Position numbers and translations under genes: made by a program | Shown here: positions 31,185 to 41,464 of the stretch, piece after piece | Numbering within the stretch: the first letter of the stretch is position 1 | Layout of the letters: each line of letters begins with the position of its first letter | DNA from: Agrobacterium salinitolerans | GTDB taxonomy: Bacteria > Pseudomonadota > Alphaproteobacteria > Rhizobiales > Rhizobiaceae | Assembly: GCF_002008225.1 (NCBI RefSeq) | Contig: NZ_MRDH01000018.1 | Span: 62,001 to 126,000 of the forward strand | Reading direction: 5' to 3' | DNA length: 64,000 bases | Notes under the pieces: generated by a model | Told to the model about the DNA's origin: nothing | Databases searched by the model: none | The model's input: only the letters and a program-made list of their open reading frames with translations

Positions 31185-32081
31185 TTGAACTGGATCACCA
31201 ATTACGTTCGGCCGCGGATCAATTCCATGCTTGGCCGCCGCCCGGAGGTTCCGGAGAACCTATGGATCAAGTGCCCGGAAACGGGCGAGATGGTCTTCCA
31301 CAAGGATCTGGAAGACAATAAGTGGGTCATCCCGGCTTCCGGTTACCATATGAAGATGCCGGCCAAGGCACGCCTTGCCGATCTTTTCGATGATGGCGTC
31401 TATGAGGCCTTGGTCCAGCCGAAGGTCGCGCAGGACCCCTTGAAGTTCCGCGATTCCAAAAAATACACCGACCGTCTGCGCGACAGCCGCACGAAGACCG
31501 AACAGGAAGATACGATCCTTGCCGGTGTGGGCCTCTTGAAAGGCCTGAAGATCGTCGCCGTCGTGCACGAATTCCAGTTCATGGGCGGATCGCTCGGCAT
31601 TGCCGCCGGCGAAGCCATCGTCAAAGCCTTCGAGCGCGCCATTTCCGAGCGCTGCCCGTTGGTGATGTTCCCGGCCTCGGGCGGCGCGCGCATGCAGGAA
31701 GGCATTCTTTCGCTGATGCAGCTGCCACGTACCACGGTTGCCGTGAACATGCTGAAGGAAGCCGGCATGCCCTATATCGTGGTTCTGACGAACCCGACGA
31801 CCGGCGGCGTCACGGCCTCCTACGCCATGCTGGGCGATGTGCATATCGCCGAGCCGGGCGCGGAAATCTGCTTTGCCGGCAAACGCGTCATCGAGCAGAC
31901 CATTCGCGAAAAGCTGCCGGAAGGTTTCCAGACCTCGGAATACCTGCTGGAACACGGCATGGTGGATATGGTCATTGATCGTCGCGAAATCCCGGACACG
32001 CTGGCCAATATGCTCAAAATCATGACCAAGGCGCCTGCCGACAACGCAAACGCCGTCGTCCCGCTGGCCGCTTCGGCCTGA
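31185..32081 (+). CDS. accD: Acetyl-CoA carboxylase carboxyltransferase subunit beta
   Basis: A 298-residue AccD, half of the carboxyltransferase that makes malonyl-CoA for fatty acid synthesis. The crotonase-fold core is intact: [20 protein letters not shown] near residue 125, [18 protein letters not shown] near 163 and [14 protein letters not shown] near 205. The N-terminal zinc ribbon is degenerate: [17 protein letters not shown] and [12 protein letters not shown] keep one cysteine where CxxC plus CxxC is usual. The start is TTG, with AGGAG seven bases upstream, at the end of the trp block. Confidence 0.95.
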   Translation: MNWITNYVRPRINSMLGRRPEVPENLWIKCPETGEMVFHKDLEDNKWVIPASGYHMKMPAKARLADLFDDGVYEALVQPKVAQDPLKFRDSKKYTDRLRDSRTKTEQEDTILAGVGLLKGLKIVAVVHEFQFMGGSLGIAAGEAIVKAFERAISERCPLVMFPASGGARMQEGILSLMQLPRTTVAVNMLKEAGMPYIVVLTNPTTGGVTASYAMLGDVHIAEPGAEICFAGKRVIEQTIREKLPEGFQTSEYLLEHGMVDMVIDRREIPDTLANMLKIMTKAPADNANAVVPLAASA

Positions 32082-32167
32082 GGAAAAAAATATGTCGCCC
32101 GGAGGCATAAATTGCCTTCGGGATGATGCTATACGTTGCCTGATTTCATTTTTGGGGCGGCGGACAA

Positions 32168-33547
32168 ATGGCAAACAAAACGCCTGAAAGGCGAACGGAA
32201 GACATGACGAAGCCCGCGATCGGTGAGGCCGAAAAGATCATTGAAGAGCTGATGCAGCTCCACCCCAAGGGCTTTGATCTTTCACTCGACAGAATTTCCC
32301 GTCTTCTCGAAAAACTCGGCAATCCGCAAAACAGAATGCCGCCAGTGATCCACGTGGCGGGCACCAATGGCAAGGGCTCCGTCAGCGCCTTTTGCCGGGC
32401 TTTGCTGGAAGCGGCAGGACTTCCCGTTCATGTCCATACCAAGCCGCATCTCGTCAATTGGCATGAGCGCTATCGCCTTGGCGTTGCCGGTGAGAGGGGC
32501 CGCTTTGTAGAGGACGCTGTCTTCGCGGACGCCCTACGTCGCATCGCAATCGCTAACGATGGGCAGAAGATCACCGTTTTCGAGATTTTGACGGCAGTCA
32601 TGTTCCTGCTTTTTTCGGAGCATCCCGCTGATGCCGCGATCGTAGAGGTGGGATTGGGTGGTCGCTTCGATGCGACCAATGTGATCAATAACCCTGCAGT
32701 TTCCATCATCATGCCGATTTCGCTCGACCATGAAGCTTATCTCGGCGACCGCGTGGAACTGATCGCTGCCGAAAAGGCCGGTATCATGAAAAAAGGCTCG
32801 CCTGTCGTCATTGGCCACCAGGAATATGACGCCGCACTAGACACGCTTGTCGCGACGGCCGAACGTATTGGTTGCCCGGTCTCCGTTTATGGGCAGGATT
32901 TTTCCGCCCATGAAGAATTCGGCCGCATGGTCTATCAGGATGAGTTCGGCCTGACGGATGCGCCGTTGCCAAGGCTTCCCGGCCGCCATCAGCTCGCCAA
33001 TGCCGCCGCAGCGATCCGCGCTGTGAAAGCAGCCGGTTTTGAGGTGACGGAACGGATGATTGAAAAGGCCATGACCTCCGTGGAATGGCCCGGCCGTCTT
33101 CAGCGCATCCTGACCGGCAAAATCGCTGAAATAACCCCGAAGGATTCGGAAATCTGGATCGATGGCGGTCACAACCCCGGTGCGGGTGAAGTGATTGCCG
33201 AGGCCATGGCCGGCTTTGAGGAAAAGACGCCGCGCCCGCTCTTCATCATCGCGGGCATGATCAATACCAAGGATCCGGTGGGATATTTCAAGGCTTTCGC
33301 CGATATAGCCGAATATGTCTTCACCGTGCCCATCGGCGGCACGGATGCGGCGATCGACCCCGTCGTGCTTGCCCATGCCGCTTTTGATGCCGGGCTGGTG
33401 GCTGCGCCCACGTCGTCGTTGATGCATGCGCTGGAAGAGCTGTCGCGCCGTTTTAATGCCGAAGGACCAGCGCCGCGCATCCTGATCGGGGGCTCGCTTT
33501 ATCTTGCCGGCAACGCGCTTGCCCTTAACGGCACGGTTCCCCAATAA
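32168..33547 (+). CDS. folC: Folylpolyglutamate synthase / dihydrofolate synthase FolC
   Basis: About 459 residues. FolC adds glutamate to dihydropteroate and to folates. The ATP loop VAGTNGKGSVSAFCRALL is near residue 60, VEVGLGGRFDATNV near 160 and SLDHEAYLGD near 183 are Mur-ligase-type motifs, and WIDGGHNPGAGEVI near 330 holds the C-terminal signature. Start alternatives are ATG 32168 and ATG 32204. A 10-bp hairpin (32098-32107 / 32113-32122) lies before it without a T-tract, so it may process rather than end the accD transcript. Confidence 0.93.
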   Translation: MANKTPERRTEDMTKPAIGEAEKIIEELMQLHPKGFDLSLDRISRLLEKLGNPQNRMPPVIHVAGTNGKGSVSAFCRALLEAAGLPVHVHTKPHLVNWHERYRLGVAGERGRFVEDAVFADALRRIAIANDGQKITVFEILTAVMFLLFSEHPADAAIVEVGLGGRFDATNVINNPAVSIIMPISLDHEAYLGDRVELIAAEKAGIMKKGSPVVIGHQEYDAALDTLVATAERIGCPVSVYGQDFSAHEEFGRMVYQDEFGLTDAPLPRLPGRHQLANAAAAIRAVKAAGFEVTERMIEKAMTSVEWPGRLQRILTGKIAEITPKDSEIWIDGGHNPGAGEVIAEAMAGFEEKTPRPLFIIAGMINTKDPVGYFKAFADIAEYVFTVPIGGTDAAIDPVVLAHAAFDAGLVAAPTSSLMHALEELSRRFNAEGPAPRILIGGSLYLAGNALALNGTVPQ

Positions 33548-33577
33548 AGAAAGCCCGGCAGCGATGCCGGGCTTTCT
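33548..33577. terminator. Bidirectional terminator between folC and trxA
   Basis: A 12-13 bp perfect stem (AGAAAGCCCGGC / GCCGGGCTTTCT) whose loop can close as a GCGA tetraloop lies between convergent folC and trxA. Confidence 0.9.
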
Positions 33578-33594
33578 CATTCCATTGATATTGC

Positions 33595-33915
33595 TTATGC
33601 GGCGCCGGAAATCCAGGCTGAGAGCGCTGTCTTGGGGGCAGCGCCAACCTTGATGTCGGCCACTTCGCCGCCCTTGAACATGGCGAGCGTCGGGATGGAA
33701 CGCACGCCGAACTGGGCCGCGAGTTCCGGGTTTTCGTCGATGTTGAGCTTCGCGACCTTGACCTTGCCGGCCAGCTCGGACGAAATTTCCTCAAGGCTCG
33801 GCGCGATCATCTTGCACGGGCCGCACCATTCAGCCCAGAAATCCACCACGACGGGTTCGGCGGATTCGAGGACTTCGGACTGGAAGTTGGCGGCATCGAC
33901 TTTTACGGTAGCCAT
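33595..33915 (-). CDS. trxA: Thioredoxin TrxA
   Basis: A 106-residue thioredoxin with the redox motif WCGPC in [15 protein letters not shown] (residues 27-41) and the cis-proline region [16 protein letters not shown] near 72. It reduces protein disulfides in the cytosol. The ATG at 33915 has AGGAGAG upstream; the frame stays open to 33996 but those residues are not thioredoxin-like. It follows addA by 77 bases on the same strand. Confidence 0.96.
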   Translation of the reverse strand: MATVKVDAANFQSEVLESAEPVVVDFWAEWCGPCKMIAPSLEEISSELAGKVKVAKLNIDENPELAAQFGVRSIPTLAMFKGGEVADIKVGAAPKTALSAWISGAA

Positions 33916-33992
33916 ATCTGGCTCTCCTTTCAGTAAATCTTTTCCGCTATCGATGTGATGCGGGCGCGTCGAAATTTCAATGCCCCGGTATC

Positions 33993-36900
33993 TCACTTTG
34001 TCTTTATTGCGGCAAGTGCCTCTGCCATGGCATCGTCACCAACCCGCACGAAAGCGGCATTTTCCGTATAGATCAGCGCGCAGACAAATTCCTTGCCGGG
34101 ATAAAGCGGTGCAAGAATTTCGCGATAGATCGCAAGCTGCGCGGTGTGGGAGAAAGGTATCTCGCGTGACGTGCGCGGCGGAACCCGGTTTGTCTTGTAG
34201 TCGACCAGAATGACCCGATCACCGTCTACCGCCAGCCTGTCGATGCGGCCGGAGACGGCATAGTGCTGCCGGCCGAGGGTCATCGTGCCCATGATCGACA
34301 CTTCCGCACGGCTGTTGGCGGAAAAGGCCGGCTGCACCGCCGGTTCGGAGAGGACGCGCAAAACCGCCTGGATCAAATGTTCGCGCTCAACGGAAGGCCA
34401 GAAACGCGCCGCACGCTCGGCATAACGCCGGGCCGCCTCTTCCCGCTCGCTTTCCGCAAAATCCGGCAGGGCTTGCAGCATGCGATGCACCAGCTTGCCC
34501 CGTTGCAGGGCAAGGCTGGAAGCCTCCGTTTTTTCCCCGAACAGCGGTGAACGCACGGCCAGATCGTCCGCACCGTCATCAATGATGGTCCCCGCACCCG
34601 ATGGGCTGAGCGGCCTTGGCAGGGAGGGCAGGGCAGGCAGGGGTGCAAGAAGGCCTGGCGGAAGCTTGTGGTCTTCTTCCTGCTGGGTTTCCGCCGGCTT
34701 GTGCGGTGCAAGTGCCGGGCGTGCTTCAGACTTGTGCCAGACAAGCCCCTGCCATTCCTCTCCATCGGCACTGAACAGTTGCGGCTGGCAATGATCCTGA
34801 TTCTCCGCAAGCGCCGCCTTGACGATGGCGTGCCAACATTCAGGGTTTTCTTTCTGGCCGCGATAACCACAGACGACAAGATGATCGGCAGCGCGGGTCA
34901 TCGCCACATAAAGCAGCCGGCGATATTCATCTTCGGCGGCCGTTTTCAGGCGTTCCTCATCCGAGCGAATGAGATGATTGGAAAAACCGCTGCCGGGCAG
35001 CCAGACCGGAAAGGCATCACCACCCGTTTCCACGAAGCGCAGCTTTGGCACATGGCTGTGGTTGAAGGCTTTCGAGCCGCCATCCACCACAAAAACCACC
35101 GGTGCTTCCAGCCCCTTGGAGGCGTGCACGGTCATGATACGCACTTCGCCGCGATCCTTGTCCTGCTCGCGCTTCACTTCCGGTGAATCGGTTTCCAGGA
35201 CGGAAAGAAAGGCCTGAAGGCCGGGCAGGCCAGTTCTTTCGTAATCCAGCGCAAAGGACAGGAACTCGTCGAGAACGTCGCTCGCTTCGTTGCCAAGCCG
35301 TCCAAGGAATTTTTTGCGTCCGTCATGCAGGGTCAGAACAGCCGCAAAAAAATCATGCACTGTGGCGGTTTTCGACAGTGAAACAAAATGCCGAAGTTTG
35401 TCGGTGACGATGGATAAACGGCTGGTTTCTTGGCCCGAAAGGACTTGCAGCCTCTGCCACACGCTCTCCGTCTCGGATCGCGTGGCGGCGATCTCGAAGA
35501 CATCGTCTTCCGTCAGGTTGAAGAGCGGGCTTTTCAGCAGCGCCGCCAGCGAAAGATCATCTTCCGGCAGCACCACGAACCGGCCAAGCGCCAGAAGGTC
35601 CTGTACGGCGATATGGTCGGTCAGACGGAGGCGGTCGGCACCGGCGACGGGAATGTTCTTGCGCCGCTTCAACTCGCGGGTCAGCGCGTTGACGAAGGCG
35701 GCGCGTTTTCTGACAAGCACGAGAATGTCGCCGGCCTCGATAGCGCGCTCCACGCCTTTTTCGATGATAGTTTCGTTTCCGATCATGTCGGCAATGCGCG
35801 CGGCGATACGGCGGGCGACGATCGTGGCCGGCGCGCTTTCCCGCAGCGCATCGAAGGGGGCCGTCCAGTCTTCTTCATCCTCTGTGGTTTCCGGCGCCAC
35901 CATATCCCACACTTCAACGGTGCCGGGATGGCCGGCGCGGTTGGAACGATGTTCGACTGGCTCATTATCGGCACTGAGGCCGCTCGCATTTTGCGGGATC
36001 GAGAAGACCTGATCGACGGCGGCCAGCACATCTTCAGTGGAACGGAACGAGAGCGGCAGGCGGATGCGATGAAAGGCCTGCTCCACCTGATCGACACGCC
36101 TTTGGGTCTCGTCGCGCTCCTGCGAGAACCGTTCCGGCCGGGCGCCCTGAAAGGAATAGATCGACTGTTTTTCGTCACCCACAGCAAACAGCGTCCGGCG
36201 TCCCATGCGGGCGCTTTCTCCGGTGAAGAAATCCGCCGCCAGCGACTGTATGATCGACCATTGCACCGGGCTGGTATCCTGCGCCTCGTCGACCAGAATA
36301 TGGTCGATGCCCTGATCCAGCTTGTAATGCACCCACGCACCCGCCGTATCGCGGTTGAGCAGATTGGCGGCGCGCTCGATCAAGTCTTCGAAATCCAGCT
36401 GGCTGCGCTGCTTTTTCAGGTCTTCGAAATCGCCGATCAACCGTTCGGCCAGCACAAGGGCGCTTTTTGTCGCCGCTAGCATGCGCACCAGACGATAGCG
36501 ATTGCGGCAGGCCACGACATGGTCGCGCGCCAGCGTCAGCGCATCGACGAGATCAGGCGCGGATTTCTGCATGCCCTTGTTGATGACGTAGGCATCCGAT
36601 TTCTTTTCGCCTTTGGCTGTCAGAAGCGCCGCTTCGATGAATTCCATCCGCCGCACCGGGTCCGACTGCCGTTTTGCCTCCCGGAGCGCATAAGCGACCT
36701 CTATGACGCGTGATCCTCCCACCTCGTCAGCAAGGGTTAGATACGTATCGAGCGCAAGGCCCGAGAGGCCGGGCAGAGGCCAGAAGGCGGCCGCAGCGGT
36801 TTCTTCGGTTTCCCCATCTGCGATCTGCATCGCCTGCCGCAACCGCGCATCAATGCCGCCCGACTGTTTGGCATCGAGCAGAAAGCCACGAAGGGCACTG

Positions 36901-37550
36901 CGATTGGCGATGATGGCGGAAAGCAGCGATTCCAGCCCGCTTTCGTCAGCCAGATCGAGCACGTAAGCGAGCGATTGCGCCAGCTCCTCGTCCCGCTCCG
37001 TCGAAACCGCCGTCAGAAGCGAACGGCGTGCTTCGGCGAGCAGCGTTGTTGCGGCGCGGTCGTCAAGAACGGAGAAATGGCCGGCGACATTGGCCTCCAG
37101 CGGGAACTGGTGCAGCAGGGCTTCGCAGAATGCGTGGATGGTCTGGATTTTCAGCCCGCCCGGTGTTTCCAGCGCCTTGGCGAACAGCCTGCGCGCTTCG
37201 GCAAGCTTGATGCGATCCGGTACCTTGCCTTCGATGGCGGCGATGCGGTCCTTGAGATCGGAATCCGGCAAAGTTGCCCATTCCGCCAGCCGGTCGAACA
37301 CGCGGCTCGACATTTCCGATGCTGCGGCCTTGGTATAGGTGAGGCACAAAATCGCCGAGGGGCGGCACCCGGCCAGAAGCAGGCGAATGACGCGCTGGGT
37401 CAAAACATGGGTCTTGCCGGAGCCGGCATTCGCCGACACCCAGGCGGAACTTGCGGGATCGGAGGCAAGCCGCTGCCGGGCGCTGGTCCAGTCGATCCAG
37501 CTTTCAGGCGTATCGGCGAAAGGGCCAGCGTCGAAGGGATCAATCGTCAT
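33993..37550 (-). CDS. addA: Double-strand break repair helicase-nuclease subunit AddA
   Basis: The 1185-residue AddA is the UvrD-like helicase and nuclease subunit of AddAB, the alphaproteobacterial counterpart of RecBCD. Walker A is [19 protein letters not shown] near residue 40, [14 protein letters not shown] near 400 and [15 protein letters not shown] near 430 are helicase motifs, and [21 protein letters not shown] near 1110 is the C-terminal nuclease site. The ATG at 37550 overlaps the addB stop by 11 bases; an upstream in-frame ATG at 37664 would overlap addB far more. Confidence 0.95.
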   Translation of the reverse strand: MTIDPFDAGPFADTPESWIDWTSARQRLASDPASSAWVSANAGSGKTHVLTQRVIRLLLAGCRPSAILCLTYTKAAASEMSSRVFDRLAEWATLPDSDLKDRIAAIEGKVPDRIKLAEARRLFAKALETPGGLKIQTIHAFCEALLHQFPLEANVAGHFSVLDDRAATTLLAEARRSLLTAVSTERDEELAQSLAYVLDLADESGLESLLSAIIANRSALRGFLLDAKQSGGIDARLRQAMQIADGETEETAAAAFWPLPGLSGLALDTYLTLADEVGGSRVIEVAYALREAKRQSDPVRRMEFIEAALLTAKGEKKSDAYVINKGMQKSAPDLVDALTLARDHVVACRNRYRLVRMLAATKSALVLAERLIGDFEDLKKQRSQLDFEDLIERAANLLNRDTAGAWVHYKLDQGIDHILVDEAQDTSPVQWSIIQSLAADFFTGESARMGRRTLFAVGDEKQSIYSFQGARPERFSQERDETQRRVDQVEQAFHRIRLPLSFRSTEDVLAAVDQVFSIPQNASGLSADNEPVEHRSNRAGHPGTVEVWDMVAPETTEDEEDWTAPFDALRESAPATIVARRIAARIADMIGNETIIEKGVERAIEAGDILVLVRKRAAFVNALTRELKRRKNIPVAGADRLRLTDHIAVQDLLALGRFVVLPEDDLSLAALLKSPLFNLTEDDVFEIAATRSETESVWQRLQVLSGQETSRLSIVTDKLRHFVSLSKTATVHDFFAAVLTLHDGRKKFLGRLGNEASDVLDEFLSFALDYERTGLPGLQAFLSVLETDSPEVKREQDKDRGEVRIMTVHASKGLEAPVVFVVDGGSKAFNHSHVPKLRFVETGGDAFPVWLPGSGFSNHLIRSDEERLKTAAEDEYRRLLYVAMTRAADHLVVCGYRGQKENPECWHAIVKAALAENQDHCQPQLFSADGEEWQGLVWHKSEARPALAPHKPAETQQEEDHKLPPGLLAPLPALPSLPRPLSPSGAGTIIDDGADDLAVRSPLFGEKTEASSLALQRGKLVHRMLQALPDFAESEREEAARRYAERAARFWPSVEREHLIQAVLRVLSEPAVQPAFSANSRAEVSIMGTMTLGRQHYAVSGRIDRLAVDGDRVILVDYKTNRVPPRTSREIPFSHTAQLAIYREILAPLYPGKEFVCALIYTENAAFVRVGDDAMAEALAAIKTK

Positions 37551-40500
37551 CGCCGTCTCCCGGTTCCGCCGTCGACCACTCCGAAACCCGCGCGAGGTGG
37601 TCATATTCCCCGCCATAGGATTGCTGCTCTTCCGGCACCAGCCGTGAGGCGAAACCGTTTTCACCTTCGCGCAGCGAGCGCACGAATTTCGCGAGCTGGT
37701 CGATCGATTCCGTTGCCAGTTCGATAGCGGATTTCGGTGGTCTTTTGCCGCTTCGGCTGGAATGTTCGTTATTCACCTGATCGGCAAAAAATCGGTCTCC
37801 CGGTCGCAGGCGTACATAAATGAGGTTTTCGGGCGTGGGCGAACCCGTTTCGCGGAAGGCACCGCGCATCAGTGCCGCCGCTTCCAGCGCCAGCTGCGGG
37901 TCGAGCAGCGCGCGCGCCTGATTGACGGAAGGCGCAAGTCCTGTCTTGTAGTCGATAATGTCCGCCTGACCGTTTGTCTTGATGTCGATGCGGTCGGCGA
38001 TCCCAGTCAGCCTTATGCCCGCTTCGGCAATTTCCTGCCCGGCGCGAGCCTCGTAGAAGCTGTGGCGAATGGATGGATGACGTTCTTTTTCCCAATCGAT
38101 GAAAGCGCGGGCCACTGCCGCAAAACGCGGACGCCAGATGACATCCACATGCACAGGCAGATTTTCCTCGTCGAAACACTCGTCGAGAATGCGCTGCATG
38201 GCTGCGAGCGAGGCCGGTGTGCCGGGAATATGTCCCTCACGGGAATAGCGCTCGATAATCGCGTGATAGAGCGTGCCGCGATCGGCGGCGTTCGGATCGC
38301 GATTGAAGGGGGCGAGCGGGTCCAGCTTCAGGATGCGCCGCGCATAGATTGAATAGGGATCGCGGCGCAGACGTCCCACTTCGCTGAAGGAGTAGCTCTT
38401 TGGCTGCAGATCGGCCGGCGGTTTGGGGGCAGGGCGCTTTGCCGTTTCCTGATTGATGTTTTCATCCATCAGACCCGCCCAATGGCGATAGGTATCGCCG
38501 CGCTTCCGCAGTTGTTCGGCGAAATTTTCTCCGCCCAGCGCCAGCAGCCGTTGCAGCCAGCGGGAGGCGACGGCCGGGGTGGAGCCCTGCCTCAGCGCCC
38601 GGGTGTAAAAGATCTGCCGGGTACCGTTCGCCATCTCGAAGTCATGCGCGAGCTGTCCTATGCGCCGTTCCGGCGGCTCCAGCCCGATGGCGGTCTTCAT
38701 GCTGCGGGACAGGAACGGATTGTTCGCCGTCTGGCCGGGCCAGAGCCCTTCGTTGAGACCGCCGATGACGACGGTGTCGACGCTTTGCAGCCGTGCCTCC
38801 AGCGCGCCGAAGATGAAAATGCGCGGATGGCGCATGGATCGCGGCTTGATCGATTCGCCTGCCACCAGCGCTGCAAAAATATCGATCCATTGTGGCCCGT
38901 CCGCATCGAGGATCTCGCCGCTCTCCATCAGTTCCGCAAAGAGGCTTGAGAGCTTGTCTCCCGCCTCGCCGGACCATAATGCGGCCAGATCATTGCTGTC
39001 GTCGGCACAGATGGCCTCGATGACCCGGCCTGTCCGCCCGGCCCAATCGGAAAGCGGCAATTTATCGGTGAAGGCGCGGCCGGAGCGGTCACGACGAATG
39101 AAGGCGGAGCCGAGTGGCTCCGTGGCAATGGCGATCCGCCGCGCGAGATCACGGGCCGCATCGACACTTCCCTCCGGCAGCGCCACCCGCCATGCGGGCG
39201 GGTGCCGGTCATCACGCTGTGCAAGGAGTTGCGTATCGAGAACCACCTCGAGATTGCCTATCTCGGTTTCGACACGGCCGCCGCGCAGCGCGATCAGCTC
39301 CAGCGCTTTGGAGGCTCTGATAAAAGCATCGCCGGAAAGCCCGAAGCGGGCGAGGGGATGCTTTAGAAGCGAAATGATCGGCACCGGGTCTCCGGGCCTG
39401 AGAATGGCTTCCAGCGCGAGTTGCGTCAGTCCTGCCTGCGGCGTGGCCGAAAGCGGCGTACCGGCCGAATCGTCTGCCTCGATGCCAAAACGTTGCAACT
39501 CTGTCGCGACCCGCCGCGCCAGTCCGCGGTCGGGCGTTATCAGCGCCGCCTGAGAGGGGCGTTCACGCCCCGGAGCCTCCAGCGCCAGCCGGAGCGCCAC
39601 CGCGATGGCGGTTGCCTCTTCACGTTCATTGGCGGCCTCGATCAATGTGGCCGCCGCGAAGGCTTCGTCGAAAAAGCCGGGTTCCCTGTCTTCGCGCCAG
39701 CGGTTCCAGTCGCTTGTGGATTTCGCGGGCGCGAGTGCGGTCGAAAACACCGCCGCCCGTTTTTCCAGATCACGATCAAGAGCGCCGATCTGAACCACGT
39801 CGTCCCTGAGCATGCCGAGCTTCTGCAGCAGCATATAAAGCCCATATTGCGAGTGCGTGCGGCTCGAAGGATCGGCGGGGTCCTCGGCAATCGCCTGCCA
39901 TTGCTCTGCGGGCATGGCAAGATCAAGTCCCGGCAGCACGACCGTACCTTGCGGCAGGGCGGCCACGGCGGCGATGAGATCGGCGGCGGCCGGAATGGAG
40001 CCCGTGGAGCCCGCCACGATGATCGGCCCCGTGTCCGGCAAATTGGCAAGCCGGTCCGCTTCCGCCCGCAGGATGGCGTTGCGATGCCGGCCTGCGGAGG
40101 AACGGTTGAGTTCTGCAAGCCGCGCCGGCCAGAAGACGCTGGCGATCTTCAGGAAATCCGCCGTCAGCTGCCACCATTGCGCATGTTCGCCGGTATCGAG
40201 ATGCTGAAGCGTCTCCCAGTCCTTTTCTTCGGTATCCATCGCATCGATCACCTCGCCGAGCGCCCGCGCGAGCCAGATGGCATCCGCGGGGCTTGCGGGA
40301 GCGACGAGCGGCGAATCCGAATGGATCGCCCGGATGGCGTCAGGCAGGCTGTTGCGCCAGGCGAGGATGAGGCGCGCCAGTTCGATCAGCCGGCCGGTGC
40401 CGGAAATCGGCGGCGCCAGATCCATGATCTCAGGATTTTCGATATCGAAGAAACCGCTATCGTCATCCGTTTCACCAAGAGGCCGGATCAGCGGCAGAAT

Positions 40501-40725
40501 GGCGGATCGGCCGCCCAGAAGATCGACGAATTCGGAGCGCAGCACGCGCGCAGAGCGCCGCGTCGGCACATAGATCGTCACGCTCGCAAGCGAAAGAGGA
40601 TCGGTCGGATCATATCTATAGCCTGATGTCAGCCGCCCGTCACACAGCGTTTCCGCGAGCGTTTTGAGGAACGGTGTTCCCCCAGCGATCGTCAGGACGC
40701 GCTTTGCGTGGTGGGTGAGCGTCAT
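37540..40725 (-). CDS. addB: Double-strand break repair protein AddB (alphaproteobacterial type)
   Basis: A 1061-residue AddB, nuclease and Chi-recognition-type subunit of AddAB. The C-terminal nuclease domain is recognisable in GTLYHAIIERYSREG near residue 830 and GIADRIDIKTNGQADIIDYKTG near 945. The N-terminal IAGGTPFLKTL replaces a canonical Walker A. I see only three cysteines in the whole protein, too few for the iron-sulfur cluster found in Bacillus AddB. The start overlaps the murU stop by four bases. Confidence 0.93.
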   Translation of the reverse strand: MTLTHHAKRVLTIAGGTPFLKTLAETLCDGRLTSGYRYDPTDPLSLASVTIYVPTRRSARVLRSEFVDLLGGRSAILPLIRPLGETDDDSGFFDIENPEIMDLAPPISGTGRLIELARLILAWRNSLPDAIRAIHSDSPLVAPASPADAIWLARALGEVIDAMDTEEKDWETLQHLDTGEHAQWWQLTADFLKIASVFWPARLAELNRSSAGRHRNAILRAEADRLANLPDTGPIIVAGSTGSIPAAADLIAAVAALPQGTVVLPGLDLAMPAEQWQAIAEDPADPSSRTHSQYGLYMLLQKLGMLRDDVVQIGALDRDLEKRAAVFSTALAPAKSTSDWNRWREDREPGFFDEAFAAATLIEAANEREEATAIAVALRLALEAPGRERPSQAALITPDRGLARRVATELQRFGIEADDSAGTPLSATPQAGLTQLALEAILRPGDPVPIISLLKHPLARFGLSGDAFIRASKALELIALRGGRVETEIGNLEVVLDTQLLAQRDDRHPPAWRVALPEGSVDAARDLARRIAIATEPLGSAFIRRDRSGRAFTDKLPLSDWAGRTGRVIEAICADDSNDLAALWSGEAGDKLSSLFAELMESGEILDADGPQWIDIFAALVAGESIKPRSMRHPRIFIFGALEARLQSVDTVVIGGLNEGLWPGQTANNPFLSRSMKTAIGLEPPERRIGQLAHDFEMANGTRQIFYTRALRQGSTPAVASRWLQRLLALGGENFAEQLRKRGDTYRHWAGLMDENINQETAKRPAPKPPADLQPKSYSFSEVGRLRRDPYSIYARRILKLDPLAPFNRDPNAADRGTLYHAIIERYSREGHIPGTPASLAAMQRILDECFDEENLPVHVDVIWRPRFAAVARAFIDWEKERHPSIRHSFYEARAGQEIAEAGIRLTGIADRIDIKTNGQADIIDYKTGLAPSVNQARALLDPQLALEAAALMRGAFRETGSPTPENLIYVRLRPGDRFFADQVNNEHSSRSGKRPPKSAIELATESIDQLAKFVRSLREGENGFASRLVPEEQQSYGGEYDHLARVSEWSTAEPGDGDDD

Positions 40726-41459
40726 GCGAAACGTTTTTCCCTGAATTGCCGGATGATGCTTTCCGCATCGTCAATCGCGTCAGGCGTTCCCACGGTAATC
40801 CAGTGGCCATCCAGCGACAGCCCGAAAAGCCGATCTTTTTCAATGGCGCGGTCGAAATAGATATTGAGGTTGAAAGCGTCCTCCGGCGCATCGTCAAGAA
40901 GGCGCGAATCCATGGCGATGGCGCCGGCATAAACCACCGGGTTAGCGTCACCGTCGCGATAGCGAGCCAGCTTTCCGTCGTCGGCTAGGTCGAAATCCCT
41001 CTTGCCGTTGTGGCCGGTGGTGCGATCCATGTCGACACAGAGCAGGGCCATGTCCATGCGGGCCGTGTCAAAGAATTGCGCAAGCTTTCGCAGATTGCTG
41101 ACGGCGTTCAATTGCTCGCCGATCCAGAAGAGATCGGCGTTCATGACAAAAACCGGGCCGGGCTTCAGAAGCTTCAGGCCCTTGGCCAGCCCGCCGCCGG
41201 AATTCATCAGCTCCGACCGTTCGTCGGAAATCAGGATTTCGGCGTCTGCGCGGTTTTCGAGATGGGCGATCATCTGTTCGGCATGGTGATGCACATTGAC
41301 GACGATGGTTTCAGCCCCGGCTTCGACAAGGGCGTCGAGCGCGTAATCGATCATCGGTTTGCCGGCAATTTTCACAAGCGGCTTCGGGATCGTATCGGTG
41401 ATCGGGCGCATCCGTGTGCCAAGCCCGGCGGCCAGCACCATCGCGTTTTTGATCGTCAT
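40722..41459 (-). CDS. murU: N-acetylmuramate-1-phosphate uridylyltransferase-like nucleotidyltransferase (MurU type)
   Basis: A 245-residue NTP-transferase. MVLAAGLGTRMRPITDTIPKPL at the N-terminus (split here as MVLAAGLGTRMRPIT and IPKPLVKI) is the nucleotide-binding signature, and VFVMNADLFWIG near residue 107 holds the metal-binding Asp. The adjacent upstream gene ends in an AmgK-like kinase domain, which makes MurNAc-1-phosphate the likely substrate; mannose-1-phosphate is the alternative. ATG 41459 is preferred over a TTG at 41468 that overlaps the preceding stop. Confidence 0.82.
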   Translation of the reverse strand: MTIKNAMVLAAGLGTRMRPITDTIPKPLVKIAGKPMIDYALDALVEAGAETIVVNVHHHAEQMIAHLENRADAEILISDERSELMNSGGGLAKGLKLLKPGPVFVMNADLFWIGEQLNAVSNLRKLAQFFDTARMDMALLCVDMDRTTGHNGKRDFDLADDGKLARYRDGDANPVVYAGAIAMDSRLLDDAPEDAFNLNIYFDRAIEKDRLFGLSLDGHWITVGTPDAIDDAESIIRQFREKRFA

Positions 41460-41464
41460 CGTGG

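Noticed and set aside
32098-32122. Hairpin between accD and folC as a terminator
   Set aside because: The stem is good (10 bp, one G-U) but there is no T-tract on the coding strand, so I did not call a terminator.
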